64,000 nt of DNA, from the NCBI RefSeq assembly GCF_023856365.1, contig NC_064542.1:22725838-22789837 (forward strand). Direction: 5' to 3'. This DNA comes from Brienomyrus brachyistius (Eukaryota > Chordata > Actinopteri > Osteoglossiformes > Mormyridae). The position numbers were made by a program, and so were the translations under genes. Positions 11,701 to 22,159 of the stretch are shown one piece after another; positions within the stretch are counted from its first letter, which is position 1, and every line of letters begins with the position of its first letter. The notes under the pieces are model-generated. The model worked only from the letters and a program-made list of their open reading frames with translations. It was not told where the DNA came from and searched no databases.

Positions 11701-12170
11701 AATTTTGGGTAGATTTTAAACTGTTCCTGAAATTAAGGATGATAATTTATACAAGCTGCAAAAGTAAGTACTTGCCATGGTAATCCTGCTGGTCTGTCTG
11801 TGTTTGATCGGTGGAAATGCTAACTTTACGCCTCCGTGAAGGACAACAAGCTCGTCATCTGCAGGCATCAAAACAGCACATATCACGCCTCAGTCGGGAG
11901 AGCTTGGGTTAGACGGGTAAAAATAAAACGCTTCTAATGGTCCTCGTCTGCACTGCGGTCTGAATTATTTATCAGCTCTAGAAACTCATCTCTCTGACTG
12001 TGCTGGATTGAAACGGTGCGGCCCTGGTGTGATATACTGTTATGATTACACAGTTATTGTTATTGTCTGCATTCTGAGTAAACCGCGGACAATTCTGAGG
12101 AAGTCAGTAGCTGCTGGATTTGTGGGAGCCTTAGTTATGACTCATCGACGAGCAAAAAGACAGTGCGCTT
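8726..12170. other. long noncoding stretch
   Basis: No gene is supported. A run of 15 C lies at 9236-9250. Reading frames reach 112-123 codons (8986-9324, 10773-11144) but show no domain, and the first crosses the C run. Blocks near 9560-9760 and 10440-10560 are repeat-free and AT-rich with ATTA-type motifs. Several could be conserved noncoding DNA, which needs comparison with another species. Confidence 0.45.
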
Positions 12171-12173
12171 ATT

Positions 12174-12610
12174 GTGTTACATGTTCATCATGTAACACAG
12201 TGTCACATCGTCACTGTGTCATACGTTCATTGCATCACGTCATATGTTAACCATCTCACATCTCACATCCTTACCGTGTTGTGTTTTCCCTGTCACATCA
12301 TTACCATGTCATATGTTCACCGTTTCACATCGCCACAGTGTAACATTGTCCCCATGTCACATCATCATCATGTCACATCTTCACTGTATCACGTTGTCAC
12401 CATATGACATTGTTACTGTTTACTATGTTCAGTTTCACATCGTTACCGTGTCCTACAGTATGTTCACTGGCACGTCATCACTGTGTCACGTTCACCGTAT
12501 CACAATATCACCATGTCACATGTTCACTGTGTCACATTGTCACTTTATCACATCACTGTTCCACGCCATCATCATGCCATGTCTTCAACGTATCACATTT
12601 TTCACTGTGT
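12174..12610 (+). repeat. degenerate 16-17-bp tandem array
   Basis: Irregular repeats of a unit like GTCACATCGTCACCAT run through the interval with many substitutions and spacing of 16 or 17 bp. Open frames of 122 and 180 codons here, rich in His, Ser, Cys and Ile, are products of the repeat. There is no evidence of protein coding. Confidence 0.8.
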
Positions 12611-13083
12611 TTTTCATTGACAATCAGACCCAAGTTAAGCATGAACATCTCCAGACCAAAGAGAAGTGGGCTTATTTACATATCAAAGACAGCGGAAGCA
12701 AAACTTTCTTGCTCGGGAAAAACCCGCCATGCCTGGGAAGGCCGCAGTTTGGAATCAGACGATGTATTTTGATTGCTTCCCATTAGGCTGCCACAAGCCA
12801 CCCTGTGTTTTCCTTCTTTTGGGTTTCAGAAATGGAAAGAAATGGTGATCATCTGGACCGCAGGGTGATGCATTTCTTCAGCAGCTTTGGGAGGAGATGC
12901 TGAAAATCCGTCGGCCTCTTTATGTCATTTAAAACGCCCTCGCCCACGCAGGAGGGAACCTCCCGTATTCACATGCAAATGTAACGCCTCCGTTTGCCGT
13001 CATCATTGAATAGAAGCCTGTGCTCCCGCTGGTGGACCATTTCTTCCTCTTGCTGTGGGCTCCTAGTCTAGTCCATACCAATA
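12611..13083. other. noncoding DNA
   Basis: No recognised gene, repeat or RNA. Confidence 0.4.
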
Positions 13084-13215
13084 TGCAGCAGGTAGCACAG
13101 CACTTAAGGAGCTGCCCAGAAGGTTGCTGGTTTGATTCCCAGAAGAAATCCTGCTGTGGCAAAAGTATTTGCATTGCTCCAATAAACTACCTAGCTGTAA
13201 ATATGAAAAATATAA
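13084..13215 (+). mobile_element. tRNA-derived SINE
   Basis: An A-box-like GGTAGCACAGCACTTAAGGA is followed by a B-box-like GGTTGCTGGTTTGATTCCCA and a body ending near TTGCTCCAATAAACTACCTA with an AT-rich tail. This layout, including the 'ttgctccagtaaa...ctgtaaat' body, is familiar from teleost SINEs. It is a relic with no coding capacity. Confidence 0.7.
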
Positions 13216-13264
13216 ATTAATGGACAATACATATTTGTAGTGTGTGGCTTTGACTAATCACTTG

Positions 13265-13490
13265 TCATGGTGTGCAGCCAGAGTGTTGAGGCTATGATCA
13301 GATTGTGACTGATCATATTGTGACTGGAAGGTCGGAAGGTCATAGGTTCAAATCCCAGGGTCTGCAATGTGATTTATTGCATTGGGCCCCTAGGCACACC
13401 ATTGCTACGGGGTCTAAGTGACCCCGCTCCCTCAAAAAATGTATGGTGCTTTAGATAAAAGCCTCCGCTAAATGGAAACATTAGTTCTTT
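13265..13490 (+). mobile_element. tRNA-derived SINE with L2-like tail
   Basis: The B-box-like AAGGTCATAGGTTCAAATCC lies near 13338. The 3' tail reads TTTAGATAAAAGCCTCCGCT, the conserved tail that many fish SINEs share with L2-like LINEs and use for mobilisation. The head holds a small internal duplication around GATTGTGACTGATCATATTG. Ends are approximate. Confidence 0.75.
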
Positions 13491-14334
13491 CATTGTTCTT
13501 ACCAGGTGAGTTCAGTGATCAGGTGTTTATACTGGGTCCCACAAGTCGTTAGTGGCAGCATCTGTCATGCCAGGATACTCAGGAGAACAATATGGGGGAG
13601 GGAGGGTGCCAGTCTCATTCAAATATATCACTCAGGCTTGGGGGAGGAGCACACATTAGCCTTATTTGATTGGAGAGCTGCCAGGGTTGGCCGTGCATAG
13701 CTAATGTGCGCTTGGAGCGAGAGGGCTGGGGGCGGGGCCTATCAGTCAGGAAATAGATATCGCCCGCTGTCCCATTAGTGTGATGCGATAAGGACGGGAG
13801 GAGATGAAAAGTGCCCCCGTTTTGGACTGCAGGGAGAGTCATCTGGAAATGTCCAACACGCAGGCATCTGTTTTCTGATGCCGCAGATTCTCATGTTTGT
13901 GATCCCAGCGAGCCCTGCTAATGAGGGGGCGGAGCTCTCTGGATCCTGATTTTCCCATCATTCCTCTGGCTGCTGTTTTTGTGCCCCCCCCTTCTTCAGT
14001 CTGAGCAGTAGAGCAGGAACAAAACAACGCTGAGCGATGCATGGCTGTTAATGCACCCAATGCACTGGAAGAGGGGGGAGGCACCGCGGGGGTGGGGGGG
14101 GGGGGCGGTTCCAAGTGCATGTGCATGCGGCCGCGCTCGATCGCTTGCTCATAAACATGCACGGCCGAGGTTTCATAGTCACAGTGGCAAAACCGCAATG
14201 TGCCGCTTGATTGCGATGATCTTTAACTAAAGGGTCTGTTATGTACAAGGAAAACGAAAGGTGATGAAAGCTGGAGAGGAACGCTGACTTGCTGATGATA
14301 TGAGGATCAGCACTAAAAATGGAAAATTGAATAC
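13491..14334. other. noncoding DNA
   Basis: No gene is supported. A run of 12 G lies at 14094-14105. The CpG-containing block at about 14120-14230 is repeat-free and could be regulatory; there is no direct proof. Confidence 0.4.
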
Positions 14335-14338
14335 CTAC

Positions 14339-14502
14339 CCTGGATGGGCGACATCCAGAATCTCAATCAATCTGACCCGAGATGTTTTTGCGTACGGTGG
14401 CCGTTGTGAGTAGACCGGAGGAGGATAAATGAAGAAAAGACCTGATAGAAGAGACAAAACGACAAGTGCCAGGGCCAGTTTGGCCATCAGGGGGCAGTCC
14501 AT
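14339..14502 (-). CDS. possible short first coding exon, unrecognised
   Basis: From an ATG at 14502 (context GAGATGG) the minus strand encodes MDCPLMAKLALALVVLSLLS, continuing GLFFIY and then a Pro/Tyr/Arg-rich stretch. That is one hydrophobic segment of about 18 residues near the N terminus, like a signal peptide or type II membrane anchor. The frame runs to CAGG|GTAGGT at 14339/14338, a fair splice donor with the +5 G, and a stop codon follows at once in the intron. I do not recognise the protein and found no second exon, so this may be chance. Confidence 0.18.
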
Positions 14503-14849
14503 CTCACCACATTGGGACAGAAGATGACAAATGACACTTAGGTTAATCAAATTTGTTTACCCTCTTGAAATGGTTTGAGCCAGTGCTGCTTAACTAGGTT
14601 AGAGTAACATAGCTGTATCCAGCATTTCAACTCAAGTCAAGTCAAATCAAGTAGGTTTTATTGTCATTTCAACCATACACACAGTATATAGGGAAAAGAG
14701 ATAACGTTCCTCCAGGACCATGGTGCAACACAGAGCAGGACAAAGACAGAGCAACATCATAAGTGCAGACAGGACACAAGCATAACAGTACAGATTGACA
14801 AGACAAGACAACATACAGTGCAAATTAACAGTGGAGTTACTGTATGGTA

Positions 14850-15075
14850 GCAGCGAGGTATTTCCAGTGAGCTACGAAGAAGCACCTGACTTCTGGCATC
14901 CCGTCTTTTGCTTCCCATATGGTACGAGGTGTTCACCATCAGGTCCGTCAAGACCAGGCGGCCTTTGATCTCCTGGACCCTCTCCTTACTGGATGGGGGA
15001 CGCTCCCTGCAATCAAAGGGTTGCAAAGACACTGACATGCACCCGCCCCAGCAGAATGGAGAAGCTTAATTAGAC
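14850..15075 (-). repeat. 225-bp dispersed element, copy 1
   Basis: In reverse complement this matches 21849-22085 over its whole length, starting at AATTAAGCTTCTCCATTCTG. Both copies keep an open frame through a block with PPSSKERVQEIKG and VNTS.HMGSK. The part before that block (a pyrimidine-rich stretch ending TTGATTGCAG) looks like a splice acceptor. It could be a retroposed exon, a part of an unclassified repeat, or a piece of the surrounding LINE. Confidence 0.65.
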
Positions 15076-15084
15076 GCGACGCTG

Positions 15085-15260
15085 CAGCTTATCAGAAGGC
15101 TACCGGTACGAATCCCAAGGGCAGGAGAGTGATTTCACCTTTAGGTGCTTGAACAAGGGCCTTAACCCTCAATTGTTCCAGAGACAAGGTGACCCTTTTG
15201 CACTTAGACTTTGTCTCTACTTTATTGATGCCCTGTGGTGGGCAGCAGGAGGTACTGTAT
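15085..15260 (+). mobile_element. SINE fragment
   Basis: A B-box-like AAGGCTACCGGTACGAATCC is followed by a body with TTGAACAAGGGCCTTAACCC and TCAATTGTTCCAG. That body is shared with the SINE at 21328-21520 (AAAGACCCTTAACCATCAAT, TACTCCAGGG). The head is incomplete and the right end is uncertain. Confidence 0.6.
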
Positions 15261-16252
15261 ACAGATACAAAGAGCACAAAAACAGCTACATCGGATATGT
15301 AAGATAAATGTGTGAAATACTGTAAATAGGAACTAGAAAAATTTACCTTTTGCAACAGATATATACAATTACTCTGCAGTTTTATTTGTTGTGCCAAAAA
15401 ATGCCCAAAACTGCTATATATGATAGAGTGTGGATGTTATATCGTGCATCCATTTTATATATATATATATAGCAGACAGTTATTAGGCCTACAGTTTAAC
15501 ACGTTAAACATGTTAAACAGTAGCAGTTGATATTAAAGCTCTCTTGAAATGAAAATGCTCAGTTCTGCATTTGGGGAAAACGAGTGTCTGGCTGTGGGAA
15601 CTTCTCCTCTTCATAAGTTCCCTATTGAGGGGATGAGCCTCATTTTCCAAGATGGAGAGTAATTAATCCCACACATTCCTCTACATCACAACCTCCAGTG
15701 ACTACAGAGGGAGACCGGTGACGGATCTGGCCTTCCTAATGATCCTGTGCAGCTGAGCTTCCTCCTTCTTTTTCATGATGTTTCCCCAGAAGAAAATGAA
15801 GTGTACGTCAGGATGGTGGCCACTACAGGCTGGTAGAACATGTGTAGCAGTTTGCTACAAACACCAAAGGACTTCAGTCATCTAAGAAAGAACATTCTCC
15901 TCTGCCCTTACTTGTAAAGTTCATTCATGTTGTCCTGCCAGTCCAGCTTGTTGTTGACGTGGACTCCCAGGTCCTGTAACACTATTCCATTTCCACACTC
16001 TCCCCATGAATCATCACAGGCTGCAGTGGCTGCTGGGAATATCCCCCACCAACGCCACATATTTTTTTAACCAACATTTAGCTGTAGGTGGGTCTCCTTG
16101 CACCATTCGGTGAATCTCTGCACCAGACTCCTGAACTCCTCTTCCTGCCCTTAACTAAAGCATCCAACAATCACAGAGTCATCATAGAATGTCAGGAGAT
16201 AGAACTGGAGTTATACTGGAAATCTGTGGTGTAGAGTGTGAAAATAAATGGT

Positions 16253-16916
16253 GAGTTTCCTTACGTGAGTCATGCTGTTAGGGATCGTGAGTTTCCTTAA
16301 CACCTTGAATGTGTGAGATGCCGTAATATCTTGTTCCATAATAAAAACGCATGAATGAATGAATTAACTCTCTGGGTGGGAGGGCTTAAGCAGCTGGCTT
16401 CCTAGGAGAACAAGAAGCAGATCCCTCTCTTGAACACAGCGGATGGTGGGTGGATGGTGCACTTCTGGCCAGTGTAGCTCTCTCAGGTGTTACGTAAAGT
16501 TTGTGTAACATTTACGTAACGTTCCCTTGCTGTGGCGTGAATGTGTACATCGGGCATAAATGCGTCTAGGTCATTTTATTCTTTCTCAGGTAATTATGTC
16601 CCAAAGCTTTTAATGTATTGAACACCATCGCTTAACCGTTCTGGCATGAACGTGCACTATAGACAAAAAGGACCTCCAGCCTGATCTTCATCAGCTGCTT
16701 CATCGCAGCCTCTCATCAGTATCAGTGCTACCACTGAAGAGCCTTTGAAATATAAATCAGCCCTCATTATTTTTGGAATTACAGTCCCCATGGTGATAAG
16801 AACAGAAGCGAGGACATCCTTGAAAGGTAATATCTTCCAATATTCTCAAAAAAAAAAAAAAGAAAATACAAAATCGAGATGTGTCAGCACAGAGTGGCCC
16901 TTTTTCTGCTAAGGAT
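16253..16916. other. noncoding DNA
   Basis: No gene or known repeat recognised. Short palindromic pieces around ACGTAA lie near 16490-16525. A poly(A) run sits near 16847-16860. Confidence 0.4.
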
Positions 16917-17215
16917 GGCGACCTGGAGAAATTAAACTGATGAGGAAAGAGGTAGGGAGACAGAGAGACAGCCAGACAAGCAGGAAGGAAGACGGAGAAA
17001 CAGGCAACAGACAGACGGGCAGACAGTGAGACATGCAACATACACAGGCAGACTGGCCGACACAGGAACAGAGATAGTCTGAGAGGCATACGGGCACACA
17101 GAGACAGGCGACAGAGAGACAGACAGAAAGATAGGGAGATATGCAACAGACAGGCAGAGAGACAATCAGTCAGACGGACAGGGAATAAAACAGAGAGACA
17201 GACAGGCAGGCAGAT
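16917..17215. repeat. CAGA/GACA low-complexity DNA
   Basis: A purine-rich, irregular mixture of GACAGA, GAGACA and CAGG words without a fixed period. The 177-codon minus-strand frame across it is rich in Cys, Leu and Ser and is a product of composition. Confidence 0.85.
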
Positions 17216-18309
17216 GTCCCTGTTCACAGGTTTATGGAGACCAATGGTTTCAACAATCCTTGAACCAAAGGTATCCCTGCAGACCTGCAAGGATAACTGT
17301 GCAGGTTGACCCGGGCACTTAATGGGATTCTTTATGATCCTTTCCTCCCAGATTCACTGCTGGATATCACCACACTGGCAAAAAGATCGAAGTGATTTTC
17401 AATGTGATTTGACTGCTGGTGCCAAACGGTAGTTACAGCATCTCAAAACGAGCCACCCTCCCCCCGGGACTCTCGCATACTAACATGTCTAGACTTTACA
17501 GTGAGTGGTGCAGTAAACGAAATGCATCCAGTCAGCCGTAGTTTTGTTTCCAAGAACACCTGACTAATGAGAGGTCAGAGGAGAAGGTCCAGACTCATTA
17601 AAACTAACCGGAAGGCCAGAAGTGCAAGAATAACAGCTCACTATAGCGATTGCAACAGTTGAATTGGTTCTGTAGGCAAAAGTATGTCCTCAGTACTAAG
17701 TAGGTCTACCTAATGTTTATAAGTATGTACATAATGTGTATATATGTGTGTATTTGAAGCAAAATATTTTCATATATCTTTTCAGTATAAACCGGTGCTT
17801 GTAGCACAAAACTACTATGATATATGGGTACCATTGTGAACAGGAAGCAAAATGCGACCATGTCACTTTTCACTACTGTTCGCATATCCTGTCAATAACA
17901 GGCAGAGAACACAGGAAACTCGGCCCAGGATGATCAGTGAGCATTTGGCGTGCGCTAGTCATGCTGCGAACGCATCAGAAACAACAACCACGAAAGAAAA
18001 TCAATCAGCACCGTGAATATGATGTGGGAACATATTAAGCCGTAATGAGCAGAAGCGTCAAGGCGGCCAGGCCAAGATTATTTTTTTAACTTTCTATAAA
18101 TATTCCAGTGTATTCTCAGCGTGTGTGTGAAGACCACCCGCCCTTCCCATCCGCAGTCTGGCCAGATGCTCCGCTCTTGTTGGGGGTCCTGTTTGTTTCA
18201 CTCACGCAGAGCCGAGGGACGGCGGCTGGCCCAGACCGCAAATACTCCATTCAGACACTGAGGTTTTTGGAACACTGTCTTCCCCTCCGAAACATGGCAA
18301 TACAGTGCC
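17216..18309. other. noncoding DNA
   Basis: No gene recognised. The block at about 17870-18100 is repeat-free with mixed composition and could be a conserved noncoding element; comparison would be needed. Confidence 0.4.
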
Positions 18310-18700
18310 GACCAATAATACTTCATCCTCATAAAGGCGCAGTAAACTTTACTTGTCTGAGCTATCATACTCCAAACTCATAAGCACACGGAACATGTTA
18401 CTGTACAGAGCAATAATGCTCCAACCTCATAAACGCGCAGCAAACTTTACTTGTCAGAGCTATCATACTCCAAACTCATAAACACACAATACATATCACT
18501 GTACAGAGCAATAATGCTCCAACCTCATAAACGCGCAGTAAACTTTACTTGTCTGAGCTATCATACTCCAAACTCATAAGCACACAATACATATCACTGT
18601 ACAGAGCAATAATACTCCAACCTCATAAACACACAGTACATTTTACTGGACAGAGAATGTTAACACTCCAGCTTGATCAGCGCATTTTAACCACTGTTTT
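18310..18700 (+). repeat. alternating 49-bp (98-bp dimer) satellite
   Basis: Eight units of 49 bp alternate between type A (GAGCAATAATGCTCCAACCT...) and type B (GAGCTATCATACTCCAAACT...). Unit starts are near 18310, 18359, 18408, 18457, 18506, 18555, 18604 and 18653. Same-type units are much more alike than neighbours, so the present repeating block is the 98-bp dimer. The last unit is strongly diverged. Confidence 0.9.
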
Positions 18701-20665
18701 GGCCATGCCTTTTTTCATGTTTATCACATAAATACATACCGCTGAGGGTTAAGGGCCTTGATACTTTGATATCATATCAGTGCCTTTGGCTTGTTTTGTG
18801 CTGTATAATCCTCTTAAATGTTACTGACTGGAGTAGGAATTCCTATGTACTGATGTACCAAAGGCAAATGAAGAATCCTGAATCTTGCTGTATAGGGAGT
18901 CCCTCCAGGTCAAAGTGGATAGACACCTCCACCTGAGGGTGATAGAGGGAGCCTCAAGATCCTGACAGGGAGCTCCACATGCTTCACAGGGCAGGGAGCC
19001 AGTGCCCCAATCCCAAGGTCGGACAGATTCACATGGGTGGTTGCCAGATGGGTTCTGTGATTTTTTTTTGTTGCTCAGCTCACTGTAGCAATGTAATCTT
19101 AGAGAGTCAATACTGCAGTCTTTTTTCCTTTTCATATATGGGACAATGAAATGTTTTTGCATTTGACTGCTGTATCTTTGAAGATGAGGGGCATGGTAGC
19201 ATTTTTGACAATGCTTCCAGAAAGATCCAAGGGCTAGGAGAGCAGGTTTCACTGTGGTTGTAGAAGAACAGCAAACAATCATGTCCAACTTTAGGATCCG
19301 AACCCCTGAGGTGAAGCTGGGGTGGGGAACGCAAGCCCCTTCCTGTTTTCACACCAAGAGAAAATACGTACCTTTGAATTTTCAAGGTCTGATTCGTTTG
19401 GCAGAGTTCAGCCAGAGGTACAGGCCGTGACCTTAGTGTGAACGTCTCACTCTCCATGTGAGAGTGAAATATCACTCAGGCTTGGATCCCCTCCTCCTCA
19501 CCTCTTCTTATTTGATGCCAAGGCTGAGGGGTATCATTACAGAACACTCCACTGATTGTTCTTCACCTATTCATTTATAATTTCATATTTGCTAATCAAA
19601 ATTAGTCTCCGAGCTGTTTTGTTGCTTTGGGACAATAATTCATTAGGATGTGCGACTCACTGAAATTCTTAAAGCCCACAGGAAATGATCTCACGCCATA
19701 AACAGACAGGTTCACACAGACAGGCTGTGTTTGTAAGCCACTCTAGCTTTGAATACAGCTTCTGCACAAATCTTAACAGGCATGCTTTGCACAGATAGAG
19801 TGTAAATTAGGAACGAGGCCAAATTAGTGTACTATTGGTGTGATTCTTTAATTAGCCCAGTTCTGAAGAAGCCACAGGAAGCTCTTATTAAATTGGTATA
19901 CAAAAATAAAACACCCAGTCATTAGAGTAGTGTGAGGTCAACGATTTGCAGATGACCAATCACCTTTGATCTCCTTAGATTTGTGATTTGAATCCTGTCA
20001 AAAAGAGACATGTAGGGGCACAGCAAACCTCAACGCCCACATACACACATAAACGGAATGCAGGGCTCAAAGGTCAATCAGCGATCCGCTTTCCACGCAG
20101 AGGGCGGCTCACCTTTCTAAGGCCGGAGAGCCAAGGCTCGGACAAGAGCGTGTTCTCCTTTACAGTATCGTTTTCATGTACCTTTCCTCATGGTACCACT
20201 TCCCTGGAAATAAAATCTAGACACGGGATTCATGTTGCATAAAACAAACAGCACACTTAAGTCAGAGTGTTTCTTTACGGTTCTGGCTACTGGATGTCCC
20301 TCAGGAAAAAAAATACAAAACACAGAAGGGCAGTCAACTCTTTCCTGGTCATTGTCTTTGATGACTGCTGAAAACTACACCACTGTATGAGACAGAGTGC
20401 ATGCAGGGTTGACAACCACCCCCAGCGGGACAAACAAACAGACAAGGTTTACAATAAATCAAGTGAGGCAGTGGTAAAGCACAGGGTACCTCTCATGGAG
20501 ACCGTGTTCAGGAGGTCAGGCCGTAAGTAGGATTAATATGTTGGGAAGGCAGGTGTGAAATGAGCATGAGGTGGTCAATCATAAAATGAATTATGTCTAA
20601 ACAATAACAGAGCTGTCCCAATGAGGACGGAAAGCTAGGTGGTTTATGGCGCTGCCAGGTAAGAA
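18701..20665. other. noncoding DNA
   Basis: No gene is supported. Minus-strand frames of 155 and 122 codons at 18821-19475 have no recognisable domain and overlap each other. The AT-rich block at about 19560-19720 carries SOX-like (ACAATA) and homeodomain-like (TAATTCATTA) motifs. Confidence 0.45.
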
Positions 20666-20667
20666 CA

Positions 20668-21335
20668 TGCTGTCCTTTGGAGGGTGGTCATGCTGTGCTT
20701 TTGGGGTTGGTAATGCTGTCCTTTGGGGGGTGGTCAAGCTGTCCTTTGGTGGGTGGTCATGCTGTCCTTTGGAGGGTGGTCATGCTGTACTTTGGAGGGT
20801 GGTCATGCTGTACTTTGGTGGGTGGTCATGCTGTCCTTTGGGGGGTGATCACGCTGTCCTTTGGAGGGTGGTCATGCTGTGCTTTGGTGGGTGGTCATGC
20901 TGTCCTTTGGTGGGTGGTCATGATGTCCTTTGGTGGGTGGTCATGATGTCCTTTGGTGGGTGGTCATGCTGTCCTTTGGAGGGTGGTCATGCTGTACTTT
21001 GGAGGGTGGTCATGCTGTACTTTGGTGGGTGGTCATGCTGTCCTTTGGTGGGTGGTCATGATGTCCTTTCGGGGGTGATCACGCTGTCCTTTGGAGGGTG
21101 GTCATGCTGTGCTTTGGTGGGTGGTCATGCTGTCCTTTGGTGGGTGGTCATGATGTCCTTTGGTGGGTGGTCATGATGTCCTTTCGAGGGTGATCACGCT
21201 GTCCTTTGGAGGGTGGTCATGCTGCCCTTTGGGGATGGTCATGCTGTCCTTTGGTGGTTGGTCATGCTGCCCTTTGGGGATGGTCATGCTGTGCTTTGGG
21301 GATGGTCATGCTGTCCTTTGGAGGGCGGTGGGTGG
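20668..21335 (+). repeat. 23-bp minisatellite, about 29 units
   Basis: The unit is close to GGTCATGCTGTCCTTTGGTG plus GGT. Variants include CTGTACTTT, CTGTGCTTT, ATGATGTCC and GATCACGCTG. Because 23 is not a multiple of three and the unit has no stop in any plus frame, an open frame of 176 codons appears (20646-21176). It encodes a 23-residue super-repeat and has no signs of a gene. The right end runs straight into a SINE head. Confidence 0.92.
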
Positions 21336-21520
21336 CTCAGCAAGTTAGGACACTGTGATTGGAAAGTCACTAGTTTAAATCCCAGGATCAGCAGAGTGAC
21401 ATCACCGCTGGTTCCCTTCAGAAAGACCCTTAACCATCAATTACTCCAGGGATTGGGTGACCCTTCTTTTTTTGTAGATCATGTTGGATAAAATTGTCTA
21501 CTAAATAAATGCCAATGTAT
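21328..21520 (+). mobile_element. tRNA-derived SINE
   Basis: The head GGTGGCTCAGCAAGTTAGGA (A-box-like) is followed by GAAAGTCACTAGTTTAAATC (B-box-like). The body has AAAGACCCTTAACCATCAAT and the tail TTGGATAAAATTGTCTACTA, a diverged form of the L2-like fish SINE tail. It starts where the 23-bp array ends. Confidence 0.8.
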
Positions 21521-21848
21521 GAGTCTTTTGAGCCTGGAGGGGTCAGCTGTGTACTAGTTAAACAGTTGATTCTTCAGATCTGTGCGAATTTGCAAATCTG
21601 CTGCTGGTTGTTGGTGTTGCCCCCTTGTGGAGAAGACTGAAATTCAAAGCGCAAAGAGAAATGACCAAGAATGGGAGGATCAGACGGACTGGGCCACAAT
21701 GCTAGGATTGTTCATTTTCCAGGACCTGTCAAAGTGATTCTGGATCCTGATGCTGAAGAAGCAGGAGTGGTACGGGGTATCAGCCCATTGATATTAGCTC
21801 AGGGCCCCGTGACACATTAGCGAAGTAGGCTTTAATGCTGGAGCTTCA

Positions 21849-22085
21849 GGTCTGATTAAGCTTCTTCATTCTGCTGGGGTGGGTGCATATCAGTGTCTTT
21901 GCAACCCTTTGATTGCTGTGAGCGGCCCCCATCCAGTAAGGAGAGGGTCCAGGAGATCAAAGGCTGTCTGGTCTTGACAATCCTCATGGTGAACACCTCG
22001 TGCCATATGGGAAGCAAAATACAGGCAATAAAGACAGGATGCCAGGAGTCAGGGGCGCCTTGTAGCTTCATTGGAGATGCCTTCA
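21849..22085 (+). repeat. 225-bp dispersed element, copy 2 (inverted)
   Basis: This is the same element as 14850-15075 in the opposite orientation, about 6.8 kb away. It carries the PPSSKERVQEIKG and VNTS.HMGSK block and an extra insertion near ATACAGGCAATAAAG. Here the acceptor-like AG is TG (TTGATTGCTG), so the site is lost. No LINE 3' UTR follows it, unlike copy 1. Confidence 0.65.
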
Positions 22086-22159
22086 GATGTGGCTCAGTTT
22101 CAGCCATGGTCTGCATGGGGAGCAAGGCAGGGAAAGCCGGTTTACAGCTTACTAGGCCT

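Larger units (their letters stand above)
14637..16252 (-). mobile_element. L2-like LINE, decayed and interrupted
   Basis: The right part (about 15640-16252), read on the minus strand, gives broken reverse-transcriptase C-terminal pieces in order: SPFIFTLYTTDFQYNS, FTEWCKETHLQLNV, LGVHVNNKLDWQDNMNELYK, LKSFGVCSKLLHMFYQPVVA. They match the L2-type LINE family of fish. The left part (14637-14845), read on the same strand, ends GAAATGACAATAAAACCTAC then a TTGACTTGACTTGA tail, the usual 3' UTR of such elements. Stops and frameshifts are frequent, so it is inactive. Between the two parts lie a 225-bp element and a SINE fragment. That both parts are one copy is inferred from orientation and order. 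Confidence 0.75.

Noticed and set aside
12244..12786. 180-codon His/Ser/Cys-rich frame resembling a metal-binding repeat protein
   Set aside because: It comes from a degenerate 16-17-bp DNA repeat with irregular spacing; overlapping frames are equally open.
13084..13215. tRNA-like A and B boxes here and in other SINEs as possible tRNA genes
   Set aside because: No cloverleaf can be formed, and the heads are joined to SINE bodies and tails.
20646..21176. 176-codon frame with Gly-Trp-Ser-Cys-Cys repeats, at first sight like a repeat protein
   Set aside because: It is the 23-bp minisatellite read in all frames. Unit variation does not respect codons.
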